Shown: positions 36,407 through 44,758 of the stretch, piece after piece | Position numbering within the stretch: position 1 is the first letter of the stretch | Layout of the letters: every line of letters begins with the position of its first letter | From: CADCVQ01 sp038260305 | GTDB lineage: Bacteria > Actinomycetota > Thermoleophilia > Solirubrobacterales > Solirubrobacteraceae | Reading direction: 5' to 3' | Assembly (NCBI GenBank): GCA_038260305.1 | Contig: JBBSNY010000001.1 | Coordinates: 310,001 to 374,000 of the forward strand | DNA: 64,000 bases | Program-made: the position numbers and the translations under genes | Notes under the pieces: generated by a model | Told to the model about the DNA's origin: nothing | The model's database searches: none | Seen by the model: only the letters and a program-made list of their open reading frames with translations

Positions 36407-36416
36407 GGGGATCCCC
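36407..36416. promoter_or_regulatory. GGGGATCCCC palindrome in the divergent intergenic region
   Basis: A perfect 10-bp palindrome between the 700-residue fusion gene and the thiolase-like gene. It is the only symmetrical element in these 210 nt and a possible LuxR-type site. Confidence 0.3.
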
Positions 36417-36473
36417 TGCTCGATAGGGCAGTCATGCGTGCCATCCGCTGCGCGCGCTGCTAGGACGGCCGAC

Positions 36474-36503
36474 ATGGCTGCGACAGCGACGGTGACGGTA
36501 TGA
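36474..36503 (+). CDS. Possible leader peptide MAATATVTV
   Basis: ATG 36474 starts nine codons whose TGA overlaps the thiolase ATG (TATGA). TAGGAC at 36461-36466 ends 7 nt before it. The thiolase gene itself has no ribosome site, so its translation may depend on this short leader. Confidence 0.3.
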   Translation: MAATATVTV

Positions 36504-37720
36504 GCTCCGCCCGGATCATCGGCGCGGCGACGACGAACTGCGGGCGCTTCCCGGACGCCACGGTGGCAAGCATGGCGATCGAGGCACTCGACGCCGCGCT
36601 CGCCGACGCGGACATCGACATCGATGGCGTCGATGCAATCTTCTTCGCCAACGCCCTGTCCGGTCTGATGACCGGCCAGGAGTGTGTCCGCGGCCAGGTC
36701 GCCCTGCGCCATTCGCGCTACGGCGGCATCCCGACGGTCAACGTCGAGAACGCGTGCGCGAGCGGATCGACGGCGCTGCACCTCGCGTGCATGGCGATCG
36801 ACGCCGGCGCGTACGAGACCGTCCTCGTCGTCGGCTCGGAGAAGATGTCGCACCCCGACCGCCGCCGGCCGATCAAGGCGCTCGCGGGCGCCGCCGACGT
36901 CGAGCTGCTGCAGGACGGCGGCGAGAACCACAGCGTCTTCATGGAGAGCTACGCGGAGCGGGCGCGCGGGCGCATCGAGCGCTACGGCTGGGCAGCGAGC
37001 AACTTCGCCGAGGTCGTCGTGAAGAACCGCCGCCACGCCGTGCACAACGCCGCCGCCCAATTTCGTGCCGCGATGACCGTCGACGAGGTGCTCGGCAGCC
37101 GGATGATCACCGCGCCGCTGACCCTGCCCATGTGCTCCCCGATCGGGGACGGCGCGGCGGCGCTCGTCGTGACCGGCGCGGAGAACGGCGCCGCGGCCCC
37201 GATCCGCGTCCGCGCGAGCGCGCTGAGCGCGACCGGCGGCCCCGCACGAGGCTCGGTCGTGCAGCGCGCGAGCGCGACGGCTCGCGAGCAGAGCGGCCTC
37301 ACGGCGAACGACGTCGACGTCATCGAGGTGCACGACGCGACGGCGTCGGCCGAGCTCGAGGCCTACGAGCATCTCGGCCTGGCAGCGCCCGGCGAGGGCA
37401 ACCGGCTGATCGCCGAGGGTCGGGTCGTGCTCGGCGGGCCGCTGCCCGTGAACACCAGCGGCGGCCTGCTCTCGCGCGGTCATCCCGTCGGAGCGACCGG
37501 AGTGATGCAGATCGTCGAACTCGTCGCGCAACTGCGCGGTCGGGCCGGCGGGCGCCAGGTCGAGCCGGCCCCGAGGCTCGCACTGGCCCAGAACGCGGGC
37601 GGCTTCGTCGAGGGCGACAACGCGGCCGCGGTGATCACGGTGCTCGAGTGCGCGCCCCGCAGCGCGCACCCGCTGATGAGTCGCGCCCGCCTCGAGGCCG
37701 AGGACGGCGCCGGGGGCTAG
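36500..37720 (+). CDS. Thiolase-like (SCP-x/lipid-transfer type) protein
   Basis: 406 residues of the thiolase fold. The nucleophile Cys is in NVENACASGSTALHLA, the central motif is EVHDATASAELEAYE (HDAF-like in SCP-x thiolases), and the catalytic His is in NTSGGLLSRGHPVGATG. No separate SCP2 domain. Such proteins cleave or condense acyl-CoA chains, or act non-catalytically beside DUF35 partners; no DUF35 gene is nearby. Divergent from the methyltransferase fusions. Confidence 0.82.
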   Translation: MSSARIIGAATTNCGRFPDATVASMAIEALDAALADADIDIDGVDAIFFANALSGLMTGQECVRGQVALRHSRYGGIPTVNVENACASGSTALHLACMAIDAGAYETVLVVGSEKMSHPDRRRPIKALAGAADVELLQDGGENHSVFMESYAERARGRIERYGWAASNFAEVVVKNRRHAVHNAAAQFRAAMTVDEVLGSRMITAPLTLPMCSPIGDGAAALVVTGAENGAAAPIRVRASALSATGGPARGSVVQRASATAREQSGLTANDVDVIEVHDATASAELEAYEHLGLAAPGEGNRLIAEGRVVLGGPLPVNTSGGLLSRGHPVGATGVMQIVELVAQLRGRAGGRQVEPAPRLALAQNAGGFVEGDNAAAVITVLECAPRSAHPLMSRARLEAEDGAGG

Positions 37721-37769
37721 CGCACAAGCTCGTCCTCGGTGACCATCGAGTCCGCGGGCAGGGTCGCTG

Positions 37770-38088
37770 ATGGACATCGGATTGCGCTCCGAACTCGCCG
37801 TCCTCGGGCTGCGTGCCGCGCCGCCGCTGCGGCGCCTGTCGGGTGTAGGACCCAGCGACGACGGGCACTGGCTGTTCGACATGGGCCCGTTCGTCGTCCC
37901 GTACCGGCCGCTGCTCGGCGCGCTCGCGCACGCAGACGGCGAGCCGGCCCCGAGCCACGAGCTCGTCGCCGACATCACCGATCGCGTCGGCCCGCGCGCT
38001 GCGCCGTGTCGGCATGCGCGGCGCCGACCAGACCGCAGGCTGCGCCGCATGCGGCGCCTGCTCGTCGCTGACTGCGGTCGGCGGCTGA
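37770..38088 (+). pseudogene. Frameshifted small gene with Cys-rich C-terminus
   Basis: Frame one from ATG 37770 reads MDIGLRSELAVLGLRAAPPL through ELVADITDRVGPRA with high third-position GC. Near 37995-38010 the coding bias moves by +1 to a frame reading MRGADQTAGCAACGACSSL and ending TAVGG at 38088. The repaired protein would have ~105 residues with three Cys in a 7-residue window. It lies 49 nt after the thiolase gene. No family recognised; the remaining intergenic part to 38196 shows nothing else. Confidence 0.35.
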
Positions 38089-38196
38089 GGGCGGCCGTGA
38101 CCGGCGATGTCGTCATCGCGGCCGTCGCGGCCCCGTTCGGGCGCGACATGGTCCGCTGCATGACGAAGATCGAGCGCGCGTTGCACGAGGCGCGCG

Positions 38197-38598
38197 TCAC
38201 AGCGGCGTGGCGAGCTCGACCAGGGTGCCGTAGGGATCGCGGACGTAGGCGACCCGCTGGCCTTGCGGCTTGTCCTGCGGCGCGGCGAGCGCGCTGCAGC
38301 CTGCCGCGAGCGCGTGGGCGTAGGCGCCGTCGACATCCGCGTGGACGAGGGTGAGCTCGACGTTCGGCGGCGCGCCGTCGCCGTCGGCGCGCCGCACGCC
38401 GCCGTCGAAGTTGTGCTCGCCCAGCGTGTAGGTCGCGAAGGCGAGCTTCGTCGCGCCGGTGTCGAGCTGGGCGTACTCGCCGCCGGGCACCTTGAACTCG
38501 ACGCGCAGCCCGAAGACGCGCTCATAGAAGTCGGCCGCCGCGGGCGGGTCGTCGACGTAGACGATCACCCAGCCGAGTGTCATCCGGAATTCGCTCAC
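38197..38598 (-). CDS. Glyoxalase/VOC superfamily protein
   Basis: 133 residues with the paired beta-alpha-beta-beta-beta modules of the vicinal oxygen chelate fold (WVIVYVDDPPAAADFYERVFG, VELTLVHADVDGAYAHAL, QRVAYVRDPYGTLVELATPL). The conserved acidic metal residue near the end is Glu in LVELA. The substrate cannot be inferred. GTG 38598 overlaps the previous stop (GTGA); an ATG at 38583 is an alternative. Confidence 0.85.
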   Translation of the reverse strand: MSEFRMTLGWVIVYVDDPPAAADFYERVFGLRVEFKVPGGEYAQLDTGATKLAFATYTLGEHNFDGGVRRADGDGAPPNVELTLVHADVDGAYAHALAAGCSALAAPQDKPQGQRVAYVRDPYGTLVELATPL

Positions 38599-38852
38599 CG
38601 CTCGCGCGCCTTGCGCTCGCGGCTGTACTCCCACCACGGCCGGGCGGGCGCGCCGCCGGCATAGTCCACCGCGGCGACGAACGTGTCCAGCAGGCAGGGA
38701 TCGTGTCGTTGCCCGTCGAGAGCGCAGAGGCGCTCGAAGAGCTCGTGCGGGTCGCGGCCGCGCAGGTCGTCGGCGGACGCGATATCGAGCCGCTCGAGCT
38801 TGCGTGCGATGGCCGGGCCGATGTTCGGGATCTCGGTCAGCTCGTTGGTCAT
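38595..38852 (-). CDS. Helix-hairpin-helix (Cdd1/pathogenicity-locus-like) protein
   Basis: 85 residues. A helix-hairpin-helix DNA-binding motif opens the protein (IPNIGPAIARKLERLDI, SADDLRGRDPHELFERLC), followed by CLLDTFVAAVDYA and the conserved WWEYSRERK tail. It matches small proteins annotated as mitomycin-resistance or pathogenicity-locus proteins; biochemical function unknown. Translationally coupled to the VOC protein. Confidence 0.8.
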   Translation of the reverse strand: MTNELTEIPNIGPAIARKLERLDIASADDLRGRDPHELFERLCALDGQRHDPCLLDTFVAAVDYAGGAPARPWWEYSRERKARER

Positions 38853-38914
38853 GCGCCCATCATCGCGCCCGGCTCGCGAGCTGTCTTGTAGGAAACGGCC
38901 ATCTCGCTCGCACG

Positions 38915-39448
38915 TCAGAGCAGCGCCGAAGGGGCGACGCCGGCGAGATCGCGGCAGTCGTGGGTGAAATGCGCCTGGTCGGCGTAGCCGGCCTCGACGG
39001 CGACGCGCGCGAGCTGGGTGTCCCCGGCCCGGGCCGCGTCGAGCGCGCGGCTCAGCCGCAGCACCCGCTGCAGGAGCTTGGGCCCGTAGCCGACAGCGGT
39101 CTGAAAGCGGCGGCGCAGCTGGCGCTCGCTGACGCCGAGATCGAAGGCCAGCGTCGCGACGGACAGCCCGCGGTCGTCGAGCCGGGTGACTGCGGCGGCC
39201 ACGAGCGGGTCGGGCGCCGCCCCCGGATGCAAGCGCACCCCGGCGACGCGTGTGCCCGCGGCGAGCGGAACGACGAAGGCACGAGTGTTCGGGCCGACAA
39301 TCTGCGTGCCGGCGCCCTCGGTCCACACGATGTCGATGCAGCCGTCGGGCACGACCCGGACCGGTGGGCCGCCGTCACCGCTGCGCTGCCAGGTGCACTG
39401 CACCCATGGCGCGAGCCCCGATGGCGGCGCCTGCTCGCAATACGTCAC
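38915..39448 (-). CDS. AraC-family transcriptional regulator
   Basis: 177 residues. The N-terminal ~85 are the short sensor common in this AraC branch (VPDGCIDIVWTEGAGTQIVG, VRLHPGAAP). The C-terminal ~90 are the double helix-turn-helix (LAFDLGVSERQLRRRFQTAV, VAVEAGYADQAHFTHDCR). GTG 39448 is chosen because TAGGCT (complement of 39456-39461) ends 7 nt upstream. It probably governs the two genes downstream on the same strand. Confidence 0.88.
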   Translation of the reverse strand: MTYCEQAPPSGLAPWVQCTWQRSGDGGPPVRVVPDGCIDIVWTEGAGTQIVGPNTRAFVVPLAAGTRVAGVRLHPGAAPDPLVAAAVTRLDDRGLSVATLAFDLGVSERQLRRRFQTAVGYGPKLLQRVLRLSRALDAARAGDTQLARVAVEAGYADQAHFTHDCRDLAGVAPSALL

Positions 39449-39956
39449 GACGGCGAGCCTACCCGGGCGCAAGACTGTGATCGCCGCGCCGCGGATGAAC
39501 GACGCGACGATCACGATCGGTCACTGCGTGCGGGCCCCTAGCGCGCGCCGCCGGCCGGAGGATCAGGCGGGCTCGCGCGCCGGAGTGCGCGCACCGGCCG
39601 TTTCGGCGGACGGGCACGACCGCGCGGCGCGCTCATGCGGGTGCGGGGGGCTGGGCGTCGTCCCTTCATCGCCCGCGACCCCGCATCGGTTCCCGCCTGG
39701 CGACGCACTCGAGCCCACGTGCCCGATGGGACCGTCGGCGGCGAGGATGGCGGGTCGGCGGGACGCGGCAGGAGAGCTCGACTCTGTGGTGTGCGTTGTT
39801 CCATCGCTTCATGATCGTCAGGCTTGTGCGCGGCTTGAACCGACGCGGGGTGCAAATGTGCGAGGCTGAGGTGGACCGGATGTCAGGGGATAGGGGACAG
39901 CCGGTCGCTGACGGTCTCCCATTACATCTTCGGCGCGACCTGCCGATACATCACCC
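39449..39956. other. 508-nt gap with no recognisable gene
   Basis: Open frames here are Arg/Pro-rich shadows without ribosome sites, conserved motifs or coding bias. I see no repeat, hairpin with T tract or RNA-like structure. Confidence 0.5.
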
Positions 39957-41072
39957 ATGAGCCTGCTCGCGATCGCCGCCACCGGTCTTGCCGGTCTGCT
40001 CGGCCCCATTCTGGGTCCGAGCAAGCCTCCGCCTGCGCCCCCGCTGTTGCCGGCGGCGAGCATCGTCGAATCGGCGGCCGGCTCGATCAAGGGGACGATG
40101 GTCATCATCCACGGCGGCGGCTGGGGCGGGCCGGCCCCGACGACGCAGAAGGCGCTGTCGGTGATGCCGGGTGTGACGTTTCGCGACCACGGCTGGCGCA
40201 CGGTGACCGTCGACTACCACGCGGGATCGGACGGTCTCGCGGACGTCATCGACGCCACGCAGGCCGAGCTCGCGCTGCCGACGGGCGGGCTGCTGTGCCT
40301 CTACGGCGAGTCCGCGGGCGCGCAGTTCGCGCTCGACGTCGCCGCGAAGGTCGCCGGGGTGGACTGCGTCATCGGCTTCGGGCCACCGGCCGACTTCGAG
40401 ACCTACATGTCGGAGGTCCAGACGAGCCATGACCCCAATCGGACGTTCATTGCCAATCAGATCGGCGGGGTCTGGGGGCAGACGCCGGATGCGCGCGCGT
40501 CCAACGATCCGATCAAGCTCGTCGGACAGATCCGCTCCGACGTCCTGCTGCTGCGCGAAACCGATGACCCGCTGATTCCGATCGCGCAGATCGACAACTT
40601 CGTCGCGGCGCGGCCGACGACCGAGCGTATCGAGCTGGAGAGCACGGTCGGCTTCGATCTCAGCGGCTTCTACCTGCACGGGACGATGTCCCCGGCCGGC
40701 CTCGCCCAGTACCGCGCGGCCATCGGGTCGTTCGTCGACCGCGCCGCCGCGTCCTATAAGGCCGAGCGCACAGCCCGCAAGACGCACTGTGACGGGGTCC
40801 TGCGATCGGTGTCCCAGGCCGGGGCGCCGAAGGTGGTGTCGGCCCTGCGCTGCCTCGCCCGCCACGACTCGAAGGCCAAGAAGGCCGGCGCCAAGCGGGC
40901 CAGGACGACCACGCGCCGCATCGACGGCGAGGTCAACGCCGCGCGCGCGTGGAGCCGGCTGCGCGCGAGCACGAGCGGTCGCCGCGCGCTCGCCGCGCTC
41001 GCGGCCGGCCGCGCGAAGGTGACCGTCCGCAGCGGCAGCCCGACGACCGTCACGCTGCGCGTACGGCGCTGA
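39957..41072 (+). CDS. Secreted alpha/beta-hydrolase (lipase/esterase-like)
   Basis: 371 residues. A hydrophobic N-terminus (LLAIAATGLAGLLG) suggests export. The hydrolase fold shows the oxyanion motif MVIIHGGGWGG, the nucleophile elbow LYGESAGAQFA, an Asp in RETDDPLIPI and a His in YLHGTMSP. After ~280 residues an appended basic domain with a Cys pair ends VTVRSGSPTTVTLRVRR, the same tail type as other secreted proteins here. The start region has ATACAT just before the ATG. Confidence 0.78.
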   Translation: MSLLAIAATGLAGLLGPILGPSKPPPAPPLLPAASIVESAAGSIKGTMVIIHGGGWGGPAPTTQKALSVMPGVTFRDHGWRTVTVDYHAGSDGLADVIDATQAELALPTGGLLCLYGESAGAQFALDVAAKVAGVDCVIGFGPPADFETYMSEVQTSHDPNRTFIANQIGGVWGQTPDARASNDPIKLVGQIRSDVLLLRETDDPLIPIAQIDNFVAARPTTERIELESTVGFDLSGFYLHGTMSPAGLAQYRAAIGSFVDRAAASYKAERTARKTHCDGVLRSVSQAGAPKVVSALRCLARHDSKAKKAGAKRARTTTRRIDGEVNAARAWSRLRASTSGRRALAALAAGRAKVTVRSGSPTTVTLRVRR

Positions 41073-41172
41073 GCCGAGGCTCTGCGCATACGGCCCTGTG
41101 CTGCGACCGGGCTCGGCGAACGACGGCCCACGTCAGACCGGCGCGGCCCCGCCGAAGCCGGACCGCCTGCCG

Positions 41173-42408
41173 TCAGCGCTTGACGCGGAAGCGCACCGTC
41201 TGGGCGGCGCCGTCGCGCTCGCCGTCGGTCGGCGTCACCGTCACCCGGTACAGGCCGGCCCGACGGCGGTAGTCCGCGGGGGAGATCGAGAACGTGCCGT
41301 CGCCCGCGCCGGCGTTCGCGGTCGCGCGTTTGGCCGTGACGTAGCGCCGGCATGCCGGGGCGCTGCGGTTGGCGCGGCTCGGCAGCCGACAGGCGCCGCC
41401 CTTCAGGCGGCCGTTGATCGCGCGCTGCAGGACGCGCGTCAGCGTCGCGGCGCGGTCGAGGCGGTAGCTGACGCGCAGAACTCGGCCGACGGCGACCGCA
41501 CGCCGTGCCCGTGTCAGCGCGCTCAGGACGGGCGCCGGCTGCGGCTGCGCGAGCACGCGCAGAACCGAGCGCGCCGTGCTCTGCATGCCGAGGGCGTTGG
41601 GGTGCAGTGGGTAGGCCAGGGCCGTCGGGACGAGGCCCTCGTACCACTTCGTGCCCGGCAGCGTGCAGACGTCATGGCCGACGCTGTCGGCGTAGGTGTC
41701 GACGAACTCGGCGCCGTTCGCGGTCGCCTGCTCGGCGAGCATCGCGTTCGTCTGGACGATGAGCCCGTCGATGTAGCGGATGTCGTCGGGGCTCAACGGG
41801 ACCAGCGGATAACAGCCGCTACCCGTGCGCGGGAGGACGTCCGGGTAGCCGACGACGGCGACGCGCGCAAGGGGCGAGCGCTCGTGGATGCCCTGCACCA
41901 TCGCCGCGATCTTCGGGGCGGTGTCGGTGATGTTGGCGACCGTTCGGTCGCCGCTCGGGCTCGCGTAGAAGCTGCGACAGGCGCTGCCGGTGGGCGCCGT
42001 CAGGCCGAGCGTCGCACACTTCTCCGCGACGCCGACGAGCCCGACGTCGTTGCCGCCGATCCCGACCGTGACGAGCCGCGTGTCCGGGCGCAGCCCGTCG
42101 AACTGGGGCGGGTTGGTGCCGATCCCCACCCCCTGCGGCTCGGTCATGTGCCGCGTCTTGGCGGCCGAGCAGCTGACGTCACGCAGCGACGCGATGGCGA
42201 GCGCGCGGGTCACGAGCGACGGGTAGTTGTGGTCCGATCGCAGGCAGCCGAGTGGCGTGCCGCCCTGGTTGAGGACGAGCGGCGCGGCCGTGTACGAGTC
42301 GCCGAGCGAGACGTAGGGACCGGGGTCGGCGGCGAGCGCGGGGCCGGCCCCGAGCAGGAGCCCGACGCTGCATAGCGCCGTGGTGAACATCCATGTTCGA
42401 TCGAGCAT
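41173..42408 (-). CDS. Secreted SGNH/GDSL esterase with basic C-terminal domain
   Basis: 411 residues with a signal peptide (FTTALCSVGLLLGAGPALA). SGNH blocks are clear: YVSLGDSYTAAP (Ser), VTVGIGGNDVGLVG (Gly/Asn), ALAYPLHPNALGM (Asp/His triad). Several Cys fit the disulfide-rich Streptomyces esterase type. The last ~125 residues form a separate beta-rich domain with CRLPSRANRSAPAC and end AQTVRFRVKR. ATG 42408 is chosen; GTG 42411 with a GATACT box 6 nt upstream is possible. Confidence 0.85.
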   Translation of the reverse strand: MLDRTWMFTTALCSVGLLLGAGPALAADPGPYVSLGDSYTAAPLVLNQGGTPLGCLRSDHNYPSLVTRALAIASLRDVSCSAAKTRHMTEPQGVGIGTNPPQFDGLRPDTRLVTVGIGGNDVGLVGVAEKCATLGLTAPTGSACRSFYASPSGDRTVANITDTAPKIAAMVQGIHERSPLARVAVVGYPDVLPRTGSGCYPLVPLSPDDIRYIDGLIVQTNAMLAEQATANGAEFVDTYADSVGHDVCTLPGTKWYEGLVPTALAYPLHPNALGMQSTARSVLRVLAQPQPAPVLSALTRARRAVAVGRVLRVSYRLDRAATLTRVLQRAINGRLKGGACRLPSRANRSAPACRRYVTAKRATANAGAGDGTFSISPADYRRRAGLYRVTVTPTDGERDGAAQTVRFRVKR

Positions 42409-42468
42409 CACCCGGCGAGTATCGCTAAATTCGCCCCCGGCGGTGCGACTACGCGGCGCGGCTGCGTT

Positions 42469-43500
42469 CTAGAGGATCCCCACGAGCGCGGCGCAGTCCC
42501 AGTTGCTTGCGCCCTTGCCGCCGTTCCACAGGCCCGCGGCTAGGCGGTCCTGCTCGCCCTTGGAGGCCTGGAAGGCATGCGGCGTCGAGCCGCCGAGACC
42601 GCCCCAGGTCGCATCCGTGAACTGGTAGTAGCCCGACGCCGTGGCGGAGTTCGGCGGCAGGTTCTGGCCGCCGGATTCGCACTGCACGACGACCCAGGGG
42701 ATCGCCCACGGACCGCCCGGTCCGACCTGGCCGATCGCCCGGTTTCGCTGCGCCAGCAGGCGCGTGAGCTCGCGCTCCGCGCGACGCCGGCCGCGGCGGC
42801 TCGAGCCGAGCGCGGCGAGCCGCGCAGTGCGGGCCTGCGCGAGTGCCGCCCGACGCTCGCTCAGCCCCGCGGCGATCGCCGTCAGCGCGTCGTGGCGACG
42901 TCGCACGACGTCGGCCTCCGCCCGGCGCCGCGTCGTCAGGCGCGAAAGCAGCCGCCGCTGGGCGAGGGCCTCGTGACGCCCGCTGCGGACGGCGCCGAGC
43001 ACCTGCTGATCGGCGCGCTGGATGCGGCGCAGGAACTCGACGGTCTCGAGCAGGCTGGCGAAGCCGTGGGACTCGAGCACGACCGTGACGAGGTCCGGCT
43101 TGCCGCTCGTGTAGCGCTGGCGCAGGAGCCTCGACAGCTGCCCCCGCGACTGCGCGAGCCGGGCGCGCAGGCGCAGCGCGCGCGCCCGGGCGCGGTTGCG
43201 CCGTGAGACGGTGCGATCGAGGATCGCCTGCGCGGAGGCGAGATCGCTCTCGACAGCGGCGACGCGCCGCTGCAGGATCGCGACGTCGCGCCCGGTCGCC
43301 CGCTCGAGGCGGTCGAGGTGCGCTGCGGCGCCGGACAGCGCCCGCTCGCGAACGCGCTTGCCCTGGATGCTGTTGCGCAGGCTGTCGGCGCGGTCCGCGC
43401 CGCCGGCCGGGCCGGCGCTCATCGCCCACGCGCCGACGAGCGCCGCGAGCAGCGCGAGCATGATCGCGGGGAATGTGTGCGTCGTGCGAGGGCGGGGCAT
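42469..43500 (-). CDS. Coiled-coil exported protein with transglycosylase-like domain
   Basis: 343 residues. Signal peptide (FPAIMLALLAALVGAWAM), then ~200 residues of coiled coil rich in Arg/Leu (PcsB/CwlO-like), then a C-terminal lysozyme/Rpf-like domain (WVVVQCESGGQNLPPNSATA, GYYQFTDATWGGLGG) with the catalytic Glu in CESGG. Expected to cut peptidoglycan during growth or resuscitation, with the coiled coil regulating access. Confidence 0.85.
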   Translation of the reverse strand: MPRPRTTHTFPAIMLALLAALVGAWAMSAGPAGGADRADSLRNSIQGKRVRERALSGAAAHLDRLERATGRDVAILQRRVAAVESDLASAQAILDRTVSRRNRARARALRLRARLAQSRGQLSRLLRQRYTSGKPDLVTVVLESHGFASLLETVEFLRRIQRADQQVLGAVRSGRHEALAQRRLLSRLTTRRRAEADVVRRRHDALTAIAAGLSERRAALAQARTARLAALGSSRRGRRRAERELTRLLAQRNRAIGQVGPGGPWAIPWVVVQCESGGQNLPPNSATASGYYQFTDATWGGLGGSTPHAFQASKGEQDRLAAGLWNGGKGASNWDCAALVGIL

Positions 43501-43604
43501 GCGAGAGCGCCGAACGGGCGATCGGCCCCGGCGCTGGGGTCCAACGTAGCGTGCCCGCGGTCTGACCCGGGGGGCTGCAGGCGCATGTGCGCGTGAGCTG
43601 AAGC

Positions 43605-43644
43605 ACGAACGCCGGCGTCGTGTCTGACCGACGCCGGCGTTCGT
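43605..43644 (-). terminator. Long perfect stem-loop ending the globin operon
   Basis: 16-bp perfect arms 43605-43620 and 43629-43644 with an 8-nt loop. It lies 37 nt beyond the last small membrane gene on the minus strand. There is no T tract, so it may act as a 3' stabiliser or Rho-independent block. Confidence 0.65.
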
Positions 43645-43680
43645 CGCTCCCTGGACCGGAGCCCGGTCGGGTGGTGGTGC

Positions 43681-43929
43681 TCAGCCTGGCCCGAGGTGCT
43701 GCGCGCCGCGTGCCGAGGTCAGTGCGAGATCGCCGGCGACGGCCCCGCCGGCGGAGGCGGCCGCCTCGGCGGTCACGTGGCCGAGGGCCCAGCCGAGCGC
43801 CGAGTTCAGGCCGGTCGTGACCCGCCGCAGCTCCATCATCGTCTTGATCAGCCGGAACAGCAGCACTGCTCCGACGATCGCGACCGTGCCGGCGGTCGCG
43901 ATGCTCGCGAACGCGACGACGGCGTTCAT
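43681..43929 (-). CDS. Small membrane protein 4 of the globin operon
   Basis: 82 residues: an N-terminal membrane helix (VAFASIATAGTVAIVGAVLLF), a basic amphipathic segment (RLIKTMMELRRVTTGLNSAL) and an Ala/Gly-rich tail. ATG 43929 overlaps the preceding stop by 4 nt. No family recognised. Confidence 0.7.
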   Translation of the reverse strand: MNAVVAFASIATAGTVAIVGAVLLFRLIKTMMELRRVTTGLNSALGWALGHVTAEAAASAGGAVAGDLALTSARGAQHLGPG

Positions 43930-44204
43930 TTCCCCTGTGCCTTGCGCACCACGAGGGCGGCCTTGGAGGCGATGCCGGGCAGCACGCCGGTGATGACCGC
44001 CAGCGGTCCGTTGACGTCGGAGACCCATTTGCTCAGGCCGCGCAGGTGCTGGGACTCCACCGTCGCGAGGGCGCCGCCGAGCGTGCCGAGGCCGTTGGAG
44101 ATCGTCGTCAGCCGCTTGCGCACCTGGTTGAGGCCGATCCCGAGGATGACGACGAGCAGCGCCGCCTCGAGGAAGCTCAGCGCGATCATGATCTCTCTGC
44201 TCAT
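43926..44204 (-). CDS. Small membrane protein 3 of the globin operon
   Basis: 92 residues: one N-terminal helix (ALSFLEAALLVVILGIGL), then NQVRKRLTTISNGLGTLGGA and ESQHLRGLSKWVSDVNGPLA, an amphipathic helical region likely lying on or near the membrane, ending ALVVRKAQGK. A GGGGA lies just upstream of ATG 44204. 4-nt overlap with its neighbours on both sides. Confidence 0.72.
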   Translation of the reverse strand: MSREIMIALSFLEAALLVVILGIGLNQVRKRLTTISNGLGTLGGALATVESQHLRGLSKWVSDVNGPLAVITGVLPGIASKAALVVRKAQGK

Positions 44205-44497
44205 AGCGATTCCCCTGCTCCCGTGTAGCCGTCCGTCAGCGCGTTCATGTAGCCGTCCTGGATGACCGCCTCCTCGATGATGAGGTTAAGCACGGCGGGC
44301 GTCAGCATCAGCTTCGGGATGTTCACCGTGTGCGAGGCGACGACGCCGGCCGTGCTGAGCAGGTTCGCAACGCTCGTCTCGATGTCCACGACGAGGCTGA
44401 GCAGCAGCATCAGCAGGATGATCACGACGATGAGCACGACGCCACCCATACCGAGGGCCATCTGCCACAGCGCGTGTGTGTCGAATGCGGCAATCAT
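44201..44497 (-). CDS. Small membrane protein 2 of the globin operon
   Basis: 98 residues: an unusually long aliphatic helix (GVVLIVVIILLMLLLSLVVD) followed by ETSVANLLSTAGVVASHTVN and a shorter hydrophobic run (LMLTPAVLNLIIEEAVI). Overlaps both neighbours by 4 nt. Confidence 0.72.
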   Translation of the reverse strand: MIAAFDTHALWQMALGMGGVVLIVVIILLMLLLSLVVDIETSVANLLSTAGVVASHTVNIPKLMLTPAVLNLIIEEAVIQDGYMNALTDGYTGAGESL

Positions 44498-44754
44498 TTG
44501 CCCACAGCAACCTTTCGTAGGGCGCGCGCCATGTGCAGGATGCGCACCGCTGAGTCGTTGACGAGATCGACGCCGTCGGCCAGGCTCGTCGTCTGCGACC
44601 GCACCGCGTCCACGCCTCCGTCGGCTGCATGTGCCTGGTCGGCGATGCGTGCTGCGAGCGTCAGGATGATCGCCACGATGACGACCACCACGACGATGAC
44701 GATGAACGACAGCGCGAGGCCGATGTACCAGTCCGTATAGGTCGCCGCGAGCAT
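44494..44754 (-). CDS. Small membrane protein 1 of the globin operon
   Basis: 86 residues: a Val/Ile-rich helix (FIVIVVVVVIVAIILTLAA), then a heptad-like cytoplasmic tail (QTTSLADGVDLVNDSAVRIL) reminiscent of a short coiled coil. It starts 4 nt after the globin stop codon. Confidence 0.72.
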   Translation of the reverse strand: MLAATYTDWYIGLALSFIVIVVVVVIVAIILTLAARIADQAHAADGGVDAVRSQTTSLADGVDLVNDSAVRILHMARALRKVAVGK

Positions 44755-44758
44755 CCGC

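Noticed and set aside
34265..36463. 732-residue plus-strand frame opposite the MetE-like fusion
   Set aside because: Composition typical of an antisense shadow; the minus-strand protein has recognisable domains and a ribosome site.
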